From the NCBI RefSeq assembly GCF_030403435.1, contig NZ_JAUEPH010000003.1, positions 558,001 to 622,000 on the forward strand: a DNA stretch of 64,000 nucleotides, read 5' to 3'. Source of the DNA: Algoriphagus sediminis (GTDB lineage Bacteria; Bacteroidota; Bacteroidia; Cytophagales; Cyclobacteriaceae). The notes under the pieces are model-generated. The model was not told where the DNA came from and did no database searches. It saw only the letters and a list, made by a program, of their open reading frames with translations. Below are positions 53,141-61,798 of this stretch, piece after piece; positions within the stretch are counted from its first letter, which is position 1, and the number at the start of each line of letters is the position of its first letter. Made by a program: the position numbers and the translations under genes.

Positions 53141-54165
53141 GCTTTCTCTAAGTCAATCATAATTTTTATAATTCCTTTGGCGTCTTTCGCCCAGGCTTCC
53201 AAAGTTTCTGGCCCTTCATCAAGCGAGATGGTTTTACTAATGACTTCTTCCACTGGAAATCGTCCTGATTCCAGATACTTAATGACCATCGGAAAATCCT
53301 CTCGACCTACGCAGTTTCGCGAACCCAAAATTTCGATTTCCTTTTGTACAAAAAGAGAAGTGTTAAAAGAGACCTCATGCTTTGCATAGCCTATGCAAAC
53401 CACCCGGCCAGTGAAAGCCACTTCTTCTACTGACATCTGATAGGTTTGAGGGCTACCCACAGCTTCTATGATCACATCCGGCCCATGCCCACTGGTACAC
53501 TCCTTGAGAAATTCGGACACAAGGGTATGAGTGGGATTCGCTGTGAACTCTGCCCCGATTTTCTTTGCAACTGCTATTTTGGAATCATCAAGGTCTATAG
53601 CAATTACCTTCGCCCCTCGCTCCACAGCTCCCGCTACCGCACCAAGTCCTACGATTCCGCACCCGATCACGGCAACCATATCCTCATTACTCACTCTCCC
53701 TCTATCCACAGCATGAAAGCCTACGGTCAACGGTTCAGCCAAAGCTAATTCCCGGGTACTCAGTTTCTCGGAGTAGAAAAAATCCTTCCAGGGTAAAACG
53801 ATATAATTAGTCATTGCTCCAGGTCTGCGAACCCCCATGGTTTTATTGGTTCTGCAAGCATTTGGTCTTTGATTTAAACAGGCTTTGCATTTGCCGCAGG
53901 CTAAGTATGGATAGACTGTACCCCTAAGACCTTTGTAAATCGACTTTGGGACACTATTTCCAATTTCTTCCACGATCCCTCCGACCTCATGTCCGAGGAT
54001 ATTCGGGTATTCCTGAAGTGGGAACATACCCTTGAAGGAATTCAGATCCCCTCCGCAAAAACCCACCTTATCCACCTTAAGGAGAATCTCTTCATCTCCT
54101 GGAGAAGGTTTTTCTATTTCGCGGATTTCTGACTTACCAACATCAGTTAAAAAAAGTGCTTTCAT
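53137..54165 (-). CDS. Zinc-dependent alcohol dehydrogenase (L-galactonate 5-dehydrogenase-like)
   Basis: A 342-residue medium-chain dehydrogenase. Catalytic zinc ligands are C37 and H59/E60 (GFCGGD and LGHEVGG); the structural zinc cysteines are C90, C93, C96 and C104. The NAD site is VIGCGIVGLGAVAGAV. The sequence resembles LgoD (YjjN), which oxidises L-galactonate at C5 to D-tagaturonate, especially in the ILGSRNC...EDFPMVIKYLESGRF part. In this operon it could act on L-fuconate or L-galactonate made after the aldo/keto reductase step. Starts 3 nt after the AKR stop and overlaps the isomerase gene. Confidence 0.85.
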   Translation of the reverse strand: MKALFLTDVGKSEIREIEKPSPGDEEILLKVDKVGFCGGDLNSFKGMFPLQEYPNILGHEVGGIVEEIGNSVPKSIYKGLRGTVYPYLACGKCKACLNQRPNACRTNKTMGVRRPGAMTNYIVLPWKDFFYSEKLSTRELALAEPLTVGFHAVDRGRVSNEDMVAVIGCGIVGLGAVAGAVERGAKVIAIDLDDSKIAVAKKIGAEFTANPTHTLVSEFLKECTSGHGPDVIIEAVGSPQTYQMSVEEVAFTGRVVCIGYAKHEVSFNTSLFVQKEIEILGSRNCVGREDFPMVIKYLESGRFPVEEVISKTISLDEGPETLEAWAKDAKGIIKIMIDLEKA

Positions 54166-54168
54166 AGG

Positions 54169-55101
54169 CTACAGGTTGTTCTCAGGTTTTCCCTCGAACC
54201 ACATTTGATTTTTATAAGGAGCAACAAGCTTTTCTATCGACTTCATCAACTCTTCCGGAATGCTTAAATCAATTGCTGCCAAGTTTTTCTCCACTATTTC
54301 CGGTTCACACATTCCCACGATGGTCGTGGAGATTCCCTCATGCTTCATTGCAAAATTCATAGCCACCTGACTGAGGTCAAGTTCATAACTTTTGCAGAGT
54401 TCTATCAGCTTCGGCTGTAAAGCTTTGACTTCATCTGGAGATCGATGCCATTCTGGCAATTCGGCATCTGAGAGGATGCGTTGCATCAAAGGCGCCGCAT
54501 TCATGAGTCCGAGATCTTTTTCCCGACTCAGCGGAACCAGCTCGTCATTTATTTCATCTTCCAGCAGATTATAATGGCCCCATGATAAAATCGTATCTAT
54601 TTCTACTTCTCTGGCGATTTGGGCCAAGTATCGAACGGGCAGTCCCGTGATTCCCACAAAGCGGGCCTTCCCTGATTTCTTCACTTCGTGCAAAGCTGGA
54701 ATAGCCACCTCGGTGATGAGGGATTTATCCACGAACTCAATATCATGCAGCTGGTAAAGATCAAGATAATCAGTCTGTAACCGCTTCAGTGAATCTTCAA
54801 TACTCGAAAAAATTCGCTCCCTGGAAAAATCAAATTCCTCCAGACCATATCTGCCGCATTTACTGGCAAGGGTAACTTTATCCCGTTTGCCCTTCAGGGC
54901 TTTCCCCAGACGAGTTTCTGCCAAGGTCAATCCATAAAAGGGAGCCACATCGAAGAAATTGATTCCTTGATCTATGGCTAAATGTGCAGAAGCCAATGCG
55001 GTGGACTCATCCACAGGGTCGAAAACATTCCCCATAGGAGATGCTCCAAACCCCAAAATAGAGACCTGTAGCTCTGTCTTTCCAAGTCTTCTAAACTCCA
55101 T
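54169..55101 (-). CDS. Aldo/keto reductase of the L-galactose/L-fucose dehydrogenase type
   Basis: A 310-residue AKR barrel with the tetrad D51, Y56, K81 and H119. The sequence strongly recalls plant L-galactose dehydrogenase and bacterial L-fucose dehydrogenases: GFGASPMGNVFDPV, SKCGRYGLEEFDFSRERI, QLHDIEF and VGITGLPVRYLAQI. Such enzymes oxidise C1 of L-galactose or L-fucose to the lactone with NAD(P). It follows the alpha-glucuronidase gene by 32 nt. The substrate assignment comes from family resemblance recalled by eye, supported by the mutarotase in the same operon. Confidence 0.86.
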   Translation of the reverse strand: MEFRRLGKTELQVSILGFGASPMGNVFDPVDESTALASAHLAIDQGINFFDVAPFYGLTLAETRLGKALKGKRDKVTLASKCGRYGLEEFDFSRERIFSSIEDSLKRLQTDYLDLYQLHDIEFVDKSLITEVAIPALHEVKKSGKARFVGITGLPVRYLAQIAREVEIDTILSWGHYNLLEDEINDELVPLSREKDLGLMNAAPLMQRILSDAELPEWHRSPDEVKALQPKLIELCKSYELDLSQVAMNFAMKHEGISTTIVGMCEPEIVEKNLAAIDLSIPEELMKSIEKLVAPYKNQMWFEGKPENNL

Positions 55102-55133
55102 GCTTTAAGATAGAAGTTTTACTTCAATTCTGA

Positions 55134-57290
55134 CTACCACCTCGGTCTGATACCGGGAGAGTATGGGAAAGTAAGACTCTCATAATAGTCCAGATCATGC
55201 TCAGGCTGCTCCCAGTCCGCAGGTATCTCCATTTTAGAAAATTGTTGAAAGTACAGAAGACAGGCATCTCTCCACCATTTAGCCTCTTTCTCCTGAATTT
55301 CCAGATGCATCAAAACATGCTCAAAGCGCTCTTCATCCACCATTCCTTGAAGATTTTCCCAATCCTCTTTCATATGGCTCACGATTTCTGCCCCTTCGTA
55401 ATACTCCCTAACGAGCTGCATCCAGAGCGAATTCCCTGTGCTTAGCTCATGATCCCAGGGGACATGATGAAACCAGAGTAAAAATGGCAAAGGACATGTT
55501 TCCATATTTTCATATTTCGCCGCTAGCATAGGGTGATACTGTTCCAGTGCATTACTTCCTGTGACCGTTCTGTCAAAGCCCAATCCTTCAGAATCTGCTT
55601 TGTGGTAATATACTGAAGTCCAGTCTGCCCTGGACATTTCACTTACCCATGGACCGGGTCCAAAATGATGTCCCGGACCCATGATATGATGAAGCCCGAT
55701 AGGTGTCATATATTTCACACAAGCTTCATATGATCTATCCAATAAACTGCTGACGGTTTGCACTACTTGTTCCTCGTGGCCAAAAGTGAGTTTTGCCCAT
55801 TCTTCGAAGATGTCATCTGATTTAGAATTAGGGTTCCAGGCCATTTTTCCATAGGCAAACCAGTCTGCCTGGGCAAATAGATTTCCCGTCCAGTTTCTAG
55901 AAGTTCCTATGTTAGAAACTCCAGCCATTCCCGTCAATTTTTGATTAGTTAGTGAACCGTCTAATACCTTCGCAACAGTGGAATTTTCTCCAAACTGATA
56001 GGTGTCAGTTTGAAGAATTTCTTCATACATATTCGATAGGCCCACCAGATGCGTTCCCTGTCCCAGATATTCTTTGGTAACCTGAAATTCCATCATCACA
56101 GGAGTTTTGCGCATCGCACCAAAAAGTGGATGGATGGGCTCTCTGGGTTGAAAATCTATAGGGCCATTTTTCACCTGTACCATTACATTCTCTCTGAACT
56201 GACCATCGAGCGCCATGAATTCATCGTAGGCCTGCTTTGCCCGGTCTACGGGCTCTTCTTCACTGTAAACAAAAGCCCGCCAGATCACCACACCTCCAAA
56301 AGGAGCCAGGGCATCTGCGAGTAGATTTGCTCCTTCAGCATGGGTTCTTCCGTATTCCTGAGGCCCGGGTTGGCCTTCGGAATTTGCTTTCACCAGAAAA
56401 CCACCGAAATCCGGAATTTTTTCATAAAGCTCGGCAGTTTTTTCTTTCCACCATTGCTGGACTTTCGGGTCCATAGGATCAGCAGTTGCCAATTTACCCA
56501 GCTCAATAGGCGAGCTAAAACGGGCTGTGAGAAATAGTTTTATCCCATAAGGGCGAAAAACATCAGCCAGGGCTGCCGCTTTCTCCAGGTAATCTTCCCT
56601 GAAAATCAAGGAGTTTGCATTTACATTGGTTACTGCAGTGGCATTGATCCCAATCGAAGCATTTGCACGAGCATATTCTATGTATCGCTTATCTATAAAT
56701 TCGGGTAATTGATGCCAGTTCCAAATAGAAAAACCAGCATAGCCTCTTTCTACCGTTCCGTCTAAGTTATCCCAATGGTTAAGCATTCTGAGCTTAAGTT
56801 TAGGAGCTTGGGAAATCCTGATATCTTCTATTGGTTTTTGTAGCTGAAGATGCCTCAGAAAGTGAAAAACGCCATAGAGCACACCGCGCTCATCTGTTCC
56901 CAGAATATAGGTTTTACCCTCAAATCCTTCAATGATAAATGCTTCTTCCTTTTTGTTATCCGGGTTTTCATCAGCGACTGTAGAAAGGAAAGAAAAGTCT
57001 TCCCCGATAGAGCCAACGATAATATCAGCTTCTGTCTGGGTGCTTACAGTTTGGGTTTTTTGGGTAAGCAGGCCATTTAGGCCCTTTAGTAATTCATTTT
57101 CGGCTGTTTTAAAGATTTCTCCTTCTCCTAAAAATGCTATTGTCCTTAAGTTAGCCTGGTAATTTTCCAGTATTTCAGGATCAGAAATTTGATCATATCT
57201 GAGCCAAAGACGATAACCATCATCTGCCTGTAATCGGAGTGCAAGGCATATAAAGAAAACCAGAAATAGGTGCAGCTTAAAGTTCTTCAT
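55134..57290 (-). CDS. GH67 alpha-glucuronidase, secreted
   Basis: This enzyme removes 4-O-methyl-glucuronic acid (or glucuronic acid) side groups from xylo-oligosaccharides. The frame extends to 57311, but the ATG at 57290 starts a signal peptide (MKNFKLHLFLVFFICLALRLQA), giving 718 residues. The N-terminal GH67 domain starts DDGYRLWLRYDQI; the catalytic barrel contains LVKANSEGQPGPQEYGRTHAEGA (general acid glutamate), GPIDFQPREPIHPLFG (aspartate) and MMEFQVTKEYLGQ (glutamate), and the C-terminal domain ends before the stop. Length matches GH67. It heads the operon with the AKR, ADH, isomerase, mutarotase and MlrC-like genes, linking uronic acid release to the sugar oxidation enzymes. Confidence 0.93.
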   Translation of the reverse strand: MKNFKLHLFLVFFICLALRLQADDGYRLWLRYDQISDPEILENYQANLRTIAFLGEGEIFKTAENELLKGLNGLLTQKTQTVSTQTEADIIVGSIGEDFSFLSTVADENPDNKKEEAFIIEGFEGKTYILGTDERGVLYGVFHFLRHLQLQKPIEDIRISQAPKLKLRMLNHWDNLDGTVERGYAGFSIWNWHQLPEFIDKRYIEYARANASIGINATAVTNVNANSLIFREDYLEKAAALADVFRPYGIKLFLTARFSSPIELGKLATADPMDPKVQQWWKEKTAELYEKIPDFGGFLVKANSEGQPGPQEYGRTHAEGANLLADALAPFGGVVIWRAFVYSEEEPVDRAKQAYDEFMALDGQFRENVMVQVKNGPIDFQPREPIHPLFGAMRKTPVMMEFQVTKEYLGQGTHLVGLSNMYEEILQTDTYQFGENSTVAKVLDGSLTNQKLTGMAGVSNIGTSRNWTGNLFAQADWFAYGKMAWNPNSKSDDIFEEWAKLTFGHEEQVVQTVSSLLDRSYEACVKYMTPIGLHHIMGPGHHFGPGPWVSEMSRADWTSVYYHKADSEGLGFDRTVTGSNALEQYHPMLAAKYENMETCPLPFLLWFHHVPWDHELSTGNSLWMQLVREYYEGAEIVSHMKEDWENLQGMVDEERFEHVLMHLEIQEKEAKWWRDACLLYFQQFSKMEIPADWEQPEHDLDYYESLTFPYSPGIRPRW

Positions 57291-57360
57291 GCAGGATATT
57301 ACAAAATCCATTTTGAATTACCGGAAAAAATAAAGGTCTTTAAGGTTGCGTTTAGCGAAA

Positions 57361-57390
57361 GTAAAAAGGGCGTTTTAACACCCTTTTTAC
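57361..57390 (-). terminator. Intrinsic terminator of the amidohydrolase gene
   Basis: GTAAAAAGGG (57361-57370) and CCCTTTTTAC (57381-57390) form a 10-bp stem extended by two more pairs including a T-G, with a T-rich arm on the reverse strand. It lies just after the stop at 57404, before the GH67 operon. Confidence 0.85.
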
Positions 57391-57403
57391 TAATCGACCT
57401 TTA

Positions 57404-59095
57404 TTATTTTTTGTAAACCTGTACCCCTTCTTTGATGGTTTCTAAAACCATAATGTTTTTTATTTCTTCCTCAGGAACTTTTAAAGGGTTTTTATCAAGA
57501 ATAACCAGATCAGCTAATTTACCTACTTCAAGGGTTCCTTTACTGTCTTCTTCAAAATGCTGGTAGGCTGACCAATCCGTGATGCCTTTCAGTGCCTCAT
57601 ACGCGGTTAGTTTTTCATCAGCACCAATTACTTGTCCTGATCTTGATTTTCTTTCAACAGAAATCCCAACCATACGCATCAAATTTGGTAGAGCCACAGG
57701 TGCATCTGTGTGAATGGTGATGCGTAGGCCTTTATTTAATGCAGTTCTCGTCGGACTGATGAAATTTCCCAGGCTATCGCCAATAATTTGCTTGTGCCAA
57801 TCCCCCCAGTAAAAAGTATGGAGAGGAAATAGAGAGGCAATTACGTCCAATTCCTTGAACGAATCCAGCTGATCTTCGCGGACGTACTGGCCATGAATAA
57901 GGACACTTCTCCGATCATTATTTCCAAACTCTTCTGAGGCAGGTTTCATAGTTCGAATCATTTGATCCATAGCAGCATCCCCATTAGCATGGGTTAAAAC
58001 CTGCCAGTTATTGCTAAAAGCTTTCTTGTATAATGCCGTAACCACACTGTCATCCGGAATAGCCGGATAACCTTGGTATCCTTGCTCCGCACCATCTGGT
58101 GGAATCAGATAAGGCTCTGTTCGCCAGGCTGTTCTTCCCTGAGGTGATCCATCAAGAGTTATTTTCATTCCACCAATACGGTAATGATTGTGGTAATCCT
58201 TACTGTTCCATTGAGAATCCATATAACCGTCTACAAACATATAGTCGATATAGCTTACCACATCTAATTTTAATTTGCCAGCCTCTGCTTTTTTAACCAG
58301 CCCTTCATGATTTTGCATGGTGCGACCATCTTGGGCCGTGGTGTAGCCATAAGACAAGGCCATGTCTTGACCCTTTTCGAAAAAGCGCTCAGCAGCTTCC
58401 TTGGTAGCTGGGGTAAGGGCTTTTAGATAATATGGAATTGCAGCCAATTCCTCCAACACACCATTGGGTTCGTTGTTTGCTTCTCTGCGGATGATTCCTC
58501 CTTCCGGGTCTTCCGTATTTGAATCTATACCTAATTCTTCCAATCCTTTTGAGTTGACCACAGCAAAGTGCCCAGATATATGAATGATCATGATGGGGAA
58601 TTCGGTGCTTACTTCATCCAGATCCTGCTTGGTCGGAAAGCGCTTTTCTTCAAGTACCGAATCATCAAATCCAATTCCGAAAATCCATCCTGTAAGGGCT
58701 CTATTTTCAGGTGTATTCCACTCTTTTAATATGTTGATGAGAGTTGGGATATCCTTGGCCCCTGCATCCGGAGGTGGTAAGATTTGGGCACCAATGGCCT
58801 GAGATGAAAAATTGTCAAAGTGCGCGTGCCCATCAATAAATCCCGGAAGTAGAGTTCTTCCATTAAGATCTATTTTTTTGGCTTGTCTGTACTTTTTTTC
58901 AGCTTCTTCCTTGGTACCTACAAAGGCAATTTTTCCTTCTTCTACCACCAAAGCTTCAGCATATTGAGGACTGTCCCCTCGCATGGTAATAATATCACCA
59001 TTCAAATAAACCGCTTGATTAGAGGGAGTGGTTTGAATGTTACAAGCAACTACTATCAAGCATATCACTGCAATAATTAAAATCTTAATTTTCAT
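57404..59095 (-). CDS. YtcJ-like amidohydrolase lipoprotein
   Basis: A 563-residue member of the amidohydrolase 3 (YtcJ/NfdA) family. Lipoprotein signal with C18 (LIVVAC). The barrel metal site starts LPGFIDGHAHFDNFSS, then the HISGHFAVVNS, LTHANGDAAMD, LIHGQYVRED and ITIHTDAPVALP segments with metal-binding or catalytic His/Asp, and a C-terminal composite-domain tail with LADLVILDKNPL. Members hydrolyse amide or N-formyl bonds of varied small molecules; the substrate is unknown. It is a single gene facing left with its own terminator. Confidence 0.87.
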   Translation of the reverse strand: MKIKILIIAVICLIVVACNIQTTPSNQAVYLNGDIITMRGDSPQYAEALVVEEGKIAFVGTKEEAEKKYRQAKKIDLNGRTLLPGFIDGHAHFDNFSSQAIGAQILPPPDAGAKDIPTLINILKEWNTPENRALTGWIFGIGFDDSVLEEKRFPTKQDLDEVSTEFPIMIIHISGHFAVVNSKGLEELGIDSNTEDPEGGIIRREANNEPNGVLEELAAIPYYLKALTPATKEAAERFFEKGQDMALSYGYTTAQDGRTMQNHEGLVKKAEAGKLKLDVVSYIDYMFVDGYMDSQWNSKDYHNHYRIGGMKITLDGSPQGRTAWRTEPYLIPPDGAEQGYQGYPAIPDDSVVTALYKKAFSNNWQVLTHANGDAAMDQMIRTMKPASEEFGNNDRRSVLIHGQYVREDQLDSFKELDVIASLFPLHTFYWGDWHKQIIGDSLGNFISPTRTALNKGLRITIHTDAPVALPNLMRMVGISVERKSRSGQVIGADEKLTAYEALKGITDWSAYQHFEEDSKGTLEVGKLADLVILDKNPLKVPEEEIKNIMVLETIKEGVQVYKK

Positions 59096-59395
59096 AGCAT
59101 TGAGAAATAATTTTGGCCAAAATTTAGGCTATGAGTAGTCGCCTAGCAAAGCACTTAATTTACTAAATATACCCCAATCTGAAAACTCTTGAGACTTTTC
59201 GGAAGCAGGTGAGGCCTTGTCTGCTGAGAAGCAGATTGAACTTGTGTTTTATTTTAACGGCCACCGACAATCATCCCCCTCGTTCCTTTGTAAAAAATGC
59301 ATTCTCTTTTCTAAACGATAATGGTATTGTTGGGTTAATAATAGGACTCCAACCGCAATCTTAAGGATACTGCCACCTTGTTTTACTCCATTCAA
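59096..59395. other. 300-nt intergenic region between divergent amidohydrolase and beta-barrel genes
   Basis: No ORF, tRNA or clear hairpin is seen. It is AT-rich in its middle and right part. A near-match to the -7 element (TATTGTTG, about 59325-59332) lies 63 nt before the barrel gene ATG and TAAATTTT near 59117-59124 (reverse strand) before the amidohydrolase, but neither has a proper -33 partner, so no promoter is called. Confidence 0.4.
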
Positions 59396-60763
59396 ATGAG
59401 ACATATACCACTATTATTGATTCTTTTAATCTTTGCCATTAATCTTCCTGGAATAAGTCAAACATTGATTGATACTGCGAATCCTCCCAATAAACTTCGA
59501 GTATTTGTCGATGGTTGTGACCGCAGAGATGGGGGCTGTGATATGGATTTTATCAGAACGGAAATTACCGCTGTTGATTTCTACAGGGATAATCAAGAGG
59601 CAGACGTTTTTGTGCTCATTAATGATAACAGGTCCGGTGGAGGTGGTAGACAATATCAATTGATTTTTATAGGCCAACAAAACCTCCATGCAGGAAGAAC
59701 CGACACTCTTTATGTCAATAACAGACAGACGGATACAGACTTTGAGATACGGGAAAAACTTACCCGTTTTATCAAATTAGGTTTGGCTCCATATGTGGCG
59801 AAAACCCAAGCAGGAGAGGGCGTGATTATCGACATGAAAGCTAACTCTGGTGTTCTTGAAAATACCGAACAGGAGATCGTTGATCCCTGGAACTTCTGGG
59901 TTTTCAATCTGGGGAGTGATGCAAACATTGAATTAGAGGAATTAAGCAGGGACGTTAATTTTGGTGCAGACTTTAATGTGAACCGGATTACAGATGATTG
60001 GAAAATCAGCATATCCGGAAGAATAAATGAAAGGTTTAGAACCACGGTTCAAAAAGAACCAAGAGTTGATGAAAATGGCGATCCGATTCTTGATGAAAAT
60101 GGCAATCCAATTATCGATGAAGTCGAGAGTGATTTTGATGTGTCAGAGTTTGGTTTTGGTCACCAGCTGGTAAAGTCCATTTCACCCCAATGGTCTTATG
60201 GATATGATCTTGATGGTCGTCAGAACACTCGGTTTAATTATCAGTTTCAGGTCAGCTTCAGGCCTGCCATAGAGTATAATTTTTTCCCAGAATCAGAGCA
60301 GAACTCTAGGTTTCTGAGAGTGAATTATGGGGTGGAAGTAAGGAATAATAGATATGTGGAAGAAACTATCTATGGAGCAACCGAGGAGACCAGAGCTCTA
60401 CAAAGTTTGAGAGTGAGTTTGGGATTAACACAACGTTGGGGTAACCTGCAAGTTGGATATCGCCTGAGAAGTTATCTCGATGATTTTAGCTTTTGGACCA
60501 CAGGATTAAATATTAGCGCAGAAGTCCGTGTAACAGGAAATTTTTCGTTTTTTGTTAGGGCAGAAGGTAACTACGTGAAGGACCAGATTTATCTGGCATC
60601 AGGAGATTTCACCGAACAGGATATTTTGAGTGGGAGAGTGACTCTTCCCTCGGCCTATACCATCGATACCAGATTTGGGCTTAATTACCGCTTTGGTTCC
60701 AATCTGAATAACTTCGTGAATCAACGATTCTTTGGAAGAGCCAATTTCGTCGGAAACGATTGA
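59396..60763 (+). CDS. Predicted outer-membrane protein with N-terminal soluble domain and C-terminal beta-barrel
   Basis: A TTG at 59378 opens the frame; the ATG at 59396 gives a signal peptide (MRHIPLLLILLIFAINLPGISQ), and 455 residues. The first part (about 25-150) has a cysteine pair (DGCDRRDGGCDMDFIR) and a soluble alpha/beta look; the second (about 170-455) is a beta-barrel with alternating strands (FGADFNVNRIT, DWKISISGRIN, LRVNYGVEVRNNRY, LGLTQRWGNLQVGYRLRSYL), ending in RANFVGND. A loop holds two tandem 8-residue units (see repeat). I recognise no named family. It could be a surface assembly or binding protein. Confidence 0.72.
   Translation: MRHIPLLLILLIFAINLPGISQTLIDTANPPNKLRVFVDGCDRRDGGCDMDFIRTEITAVDFYRDNQEADVFVLINDNRSGGGGRQYQLIFIGQQNLHAGRTDTLYVNNRQTDTDFEIREKLTRFIKLGLAPYVAKTQAGEGVIIDMKANSGVLENTEQEIVDPWNFWVFNLGSDANIELEELSRDVNFGADFNVNRITDDWKISISGRINERFRTTVQKEPRVDENGDPILDENGNPIIDEVESDFDVSEFGFGHQLVKSISPQWSYGYDLDGRQNTRFNYQFQVSFRPAIEYNFFPESEQNSRFLRVNYGVEVRNNRYVEETIYGATEETRALQSLRVSLGLTQRWGNLQVGYRLRSYLDDFSFWTTGLNISAEVRVTGNFSFFVRAEGNYVKDQIYLASGDFTEQDILSGRVTLPSAYTIDTRFGLNYRFGSNLNNFVNQRFFGRANFVGND
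60068..60115 (+). repeat. Two in-frame 24-nt tandem units in the barrel protein gene
   Basis: Units at 60068-60091 and 60092-60115 encode DENGDPIL and DENGNPII, differing at four base positions, followed by the start of a third unit (GATGAA). The acidic loop resembles a Ca-binding or flexible inter-strand loop and could vary in copy number. Confidence 0.8.
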
Positions 60764-60928
60764 TGTTAATTTAAAGGTGCCAAAAAGATAGGGTATACCC
60801 TTTCACACTCCGTATCAAAAAATTCCTTCTCTATCCAATCTCACAGGAATGAAAACTAAATTGGTCAAGCTGCGCCAGAATCAGGTTGAGTCGAAGTAGC
60901 CTGCTATTTTATTCAGCTTTAATTCTAG

Positions 60929-61798
60929 CTACTTTTTCCTTCCCAAAGGAAGTAGCATTGGAACTCTTCTTTTGTAGTCTTGGAATGCCTCGGGCCTTTT
61001 TTTCATCATTTGCTTTTCTTTCATGGGGATAGAAGCAAATACGAACATGGCCAGCATCCCTACCGGGCCTAAAGCTGTGTACCATGGCGCTCCATATCCA
61101 AATCCCATAAACATCAAACCAAACCAAAAAAGGATTTCACCCAGGTAGTTTGGGTTTCGCATATGTGCCCAAAGGCCGCTTTGGAGTAAATCCTCTTTCT
61201 TTGGATTGGGTCGTTTTCGAAATCGAATCAATTCGCGATCTGCAAAAAGCTCAAGCAAGGTTCCAATTATTCCAAGGGCAAAGCCTAACCAAAACAATCC
61301 ACTTGATTCGAGTTCCCCCAATTCATATACCCAGAATAAGCCGAGTATACTCGCGAAAACGATTAAGGTGGGATATAAATGAATCGCAGAGAAATTGATT
61401 GGCTGGAAATACTGTTTGAATTGATGTCTGAAATTCACGTAGCGAAAGTCCTCATGGTGCCATCCCGGCCAACCAATTCCCCAATTGAAGGTCAATCTCC
61501 AGGACCAGAAAGAAACGACGAAGGCCGCTGACCAATGGTAGATCGTCCAATCTTGACCTCCGAATGCATGATACCAGGCAAGGATAAAATAGAAAGGAAT
61601 CACACTCCAGTAGGCATCATACATGCTACTGTTCTTCTTGAATAGGGAGAAGATGAAAGTCACCACTGTCATGGCTAAGTCCGCATAAAAAAAGCGGGCT
61701 ATGCTACTTTCTCCCTCGAAGTATTCAAAAGTAAACCAGCCACAGGCTGCAATTATGAGATAGTAAAAGCCTACTTCAATAAGTGCTTTTGCCTTCAT
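60929..61798 (-). CDS. DUF1295 (steroid-reductase-like) membrane protein
   Basis: A 289-residue protein with about seven hydrophobic helices of the DUF1295 family, related to isoprenylcysteine methyltransferase/steroid 5-alpha-reductase C-terminal folds. The signature is the C-terminal LLQSGLWAHMRNPNYLGEILFWFGLMFMG followed by FVFASIPMKEKQMMKKRPEAFQDYKRRVPML. Such proteins may reduce or methylate lipid substrates with NADPH or SAM, but for this family the reaction is unknown. Its ATG overlaps the end of the MBL-fold gene by 4 nt (ATGA), so the two are coupled. Confidence 0.85.
   Translation of the reverse strand: MKAKALIEVGFYYLIIAACGWFTFEYFEGESSIARFFYADLAMTVVTFIFSLFKKNSSMYDAYWSVIPFYFILAWYHAFGGQDWTIYHWSAAFVVSFWSWRLTFNWGIGWPGWHHEDFRYVNFRHQFKQYFQPINFSAIHLYPTLIVFASILGLFWVYELGELESSGLFWLGFALGIIGTLLELFADRELIRFRKRPNPKKEDLLQSGLWAHMRNPNYLGEILFWFGLMFMGFGYGAPWYTALGPVGMLAMFVFASIPMKEKQMMKKRPEAFQDYKRRVPMLLPLGRKK

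Noticed and set aside
59325..59332. TATTGTTG as promoter of the barrel protein gene
   Set aside because: Seven of eight matches but no TTG at 19-21 nt upstream (nearest about 34 nt), so not called.
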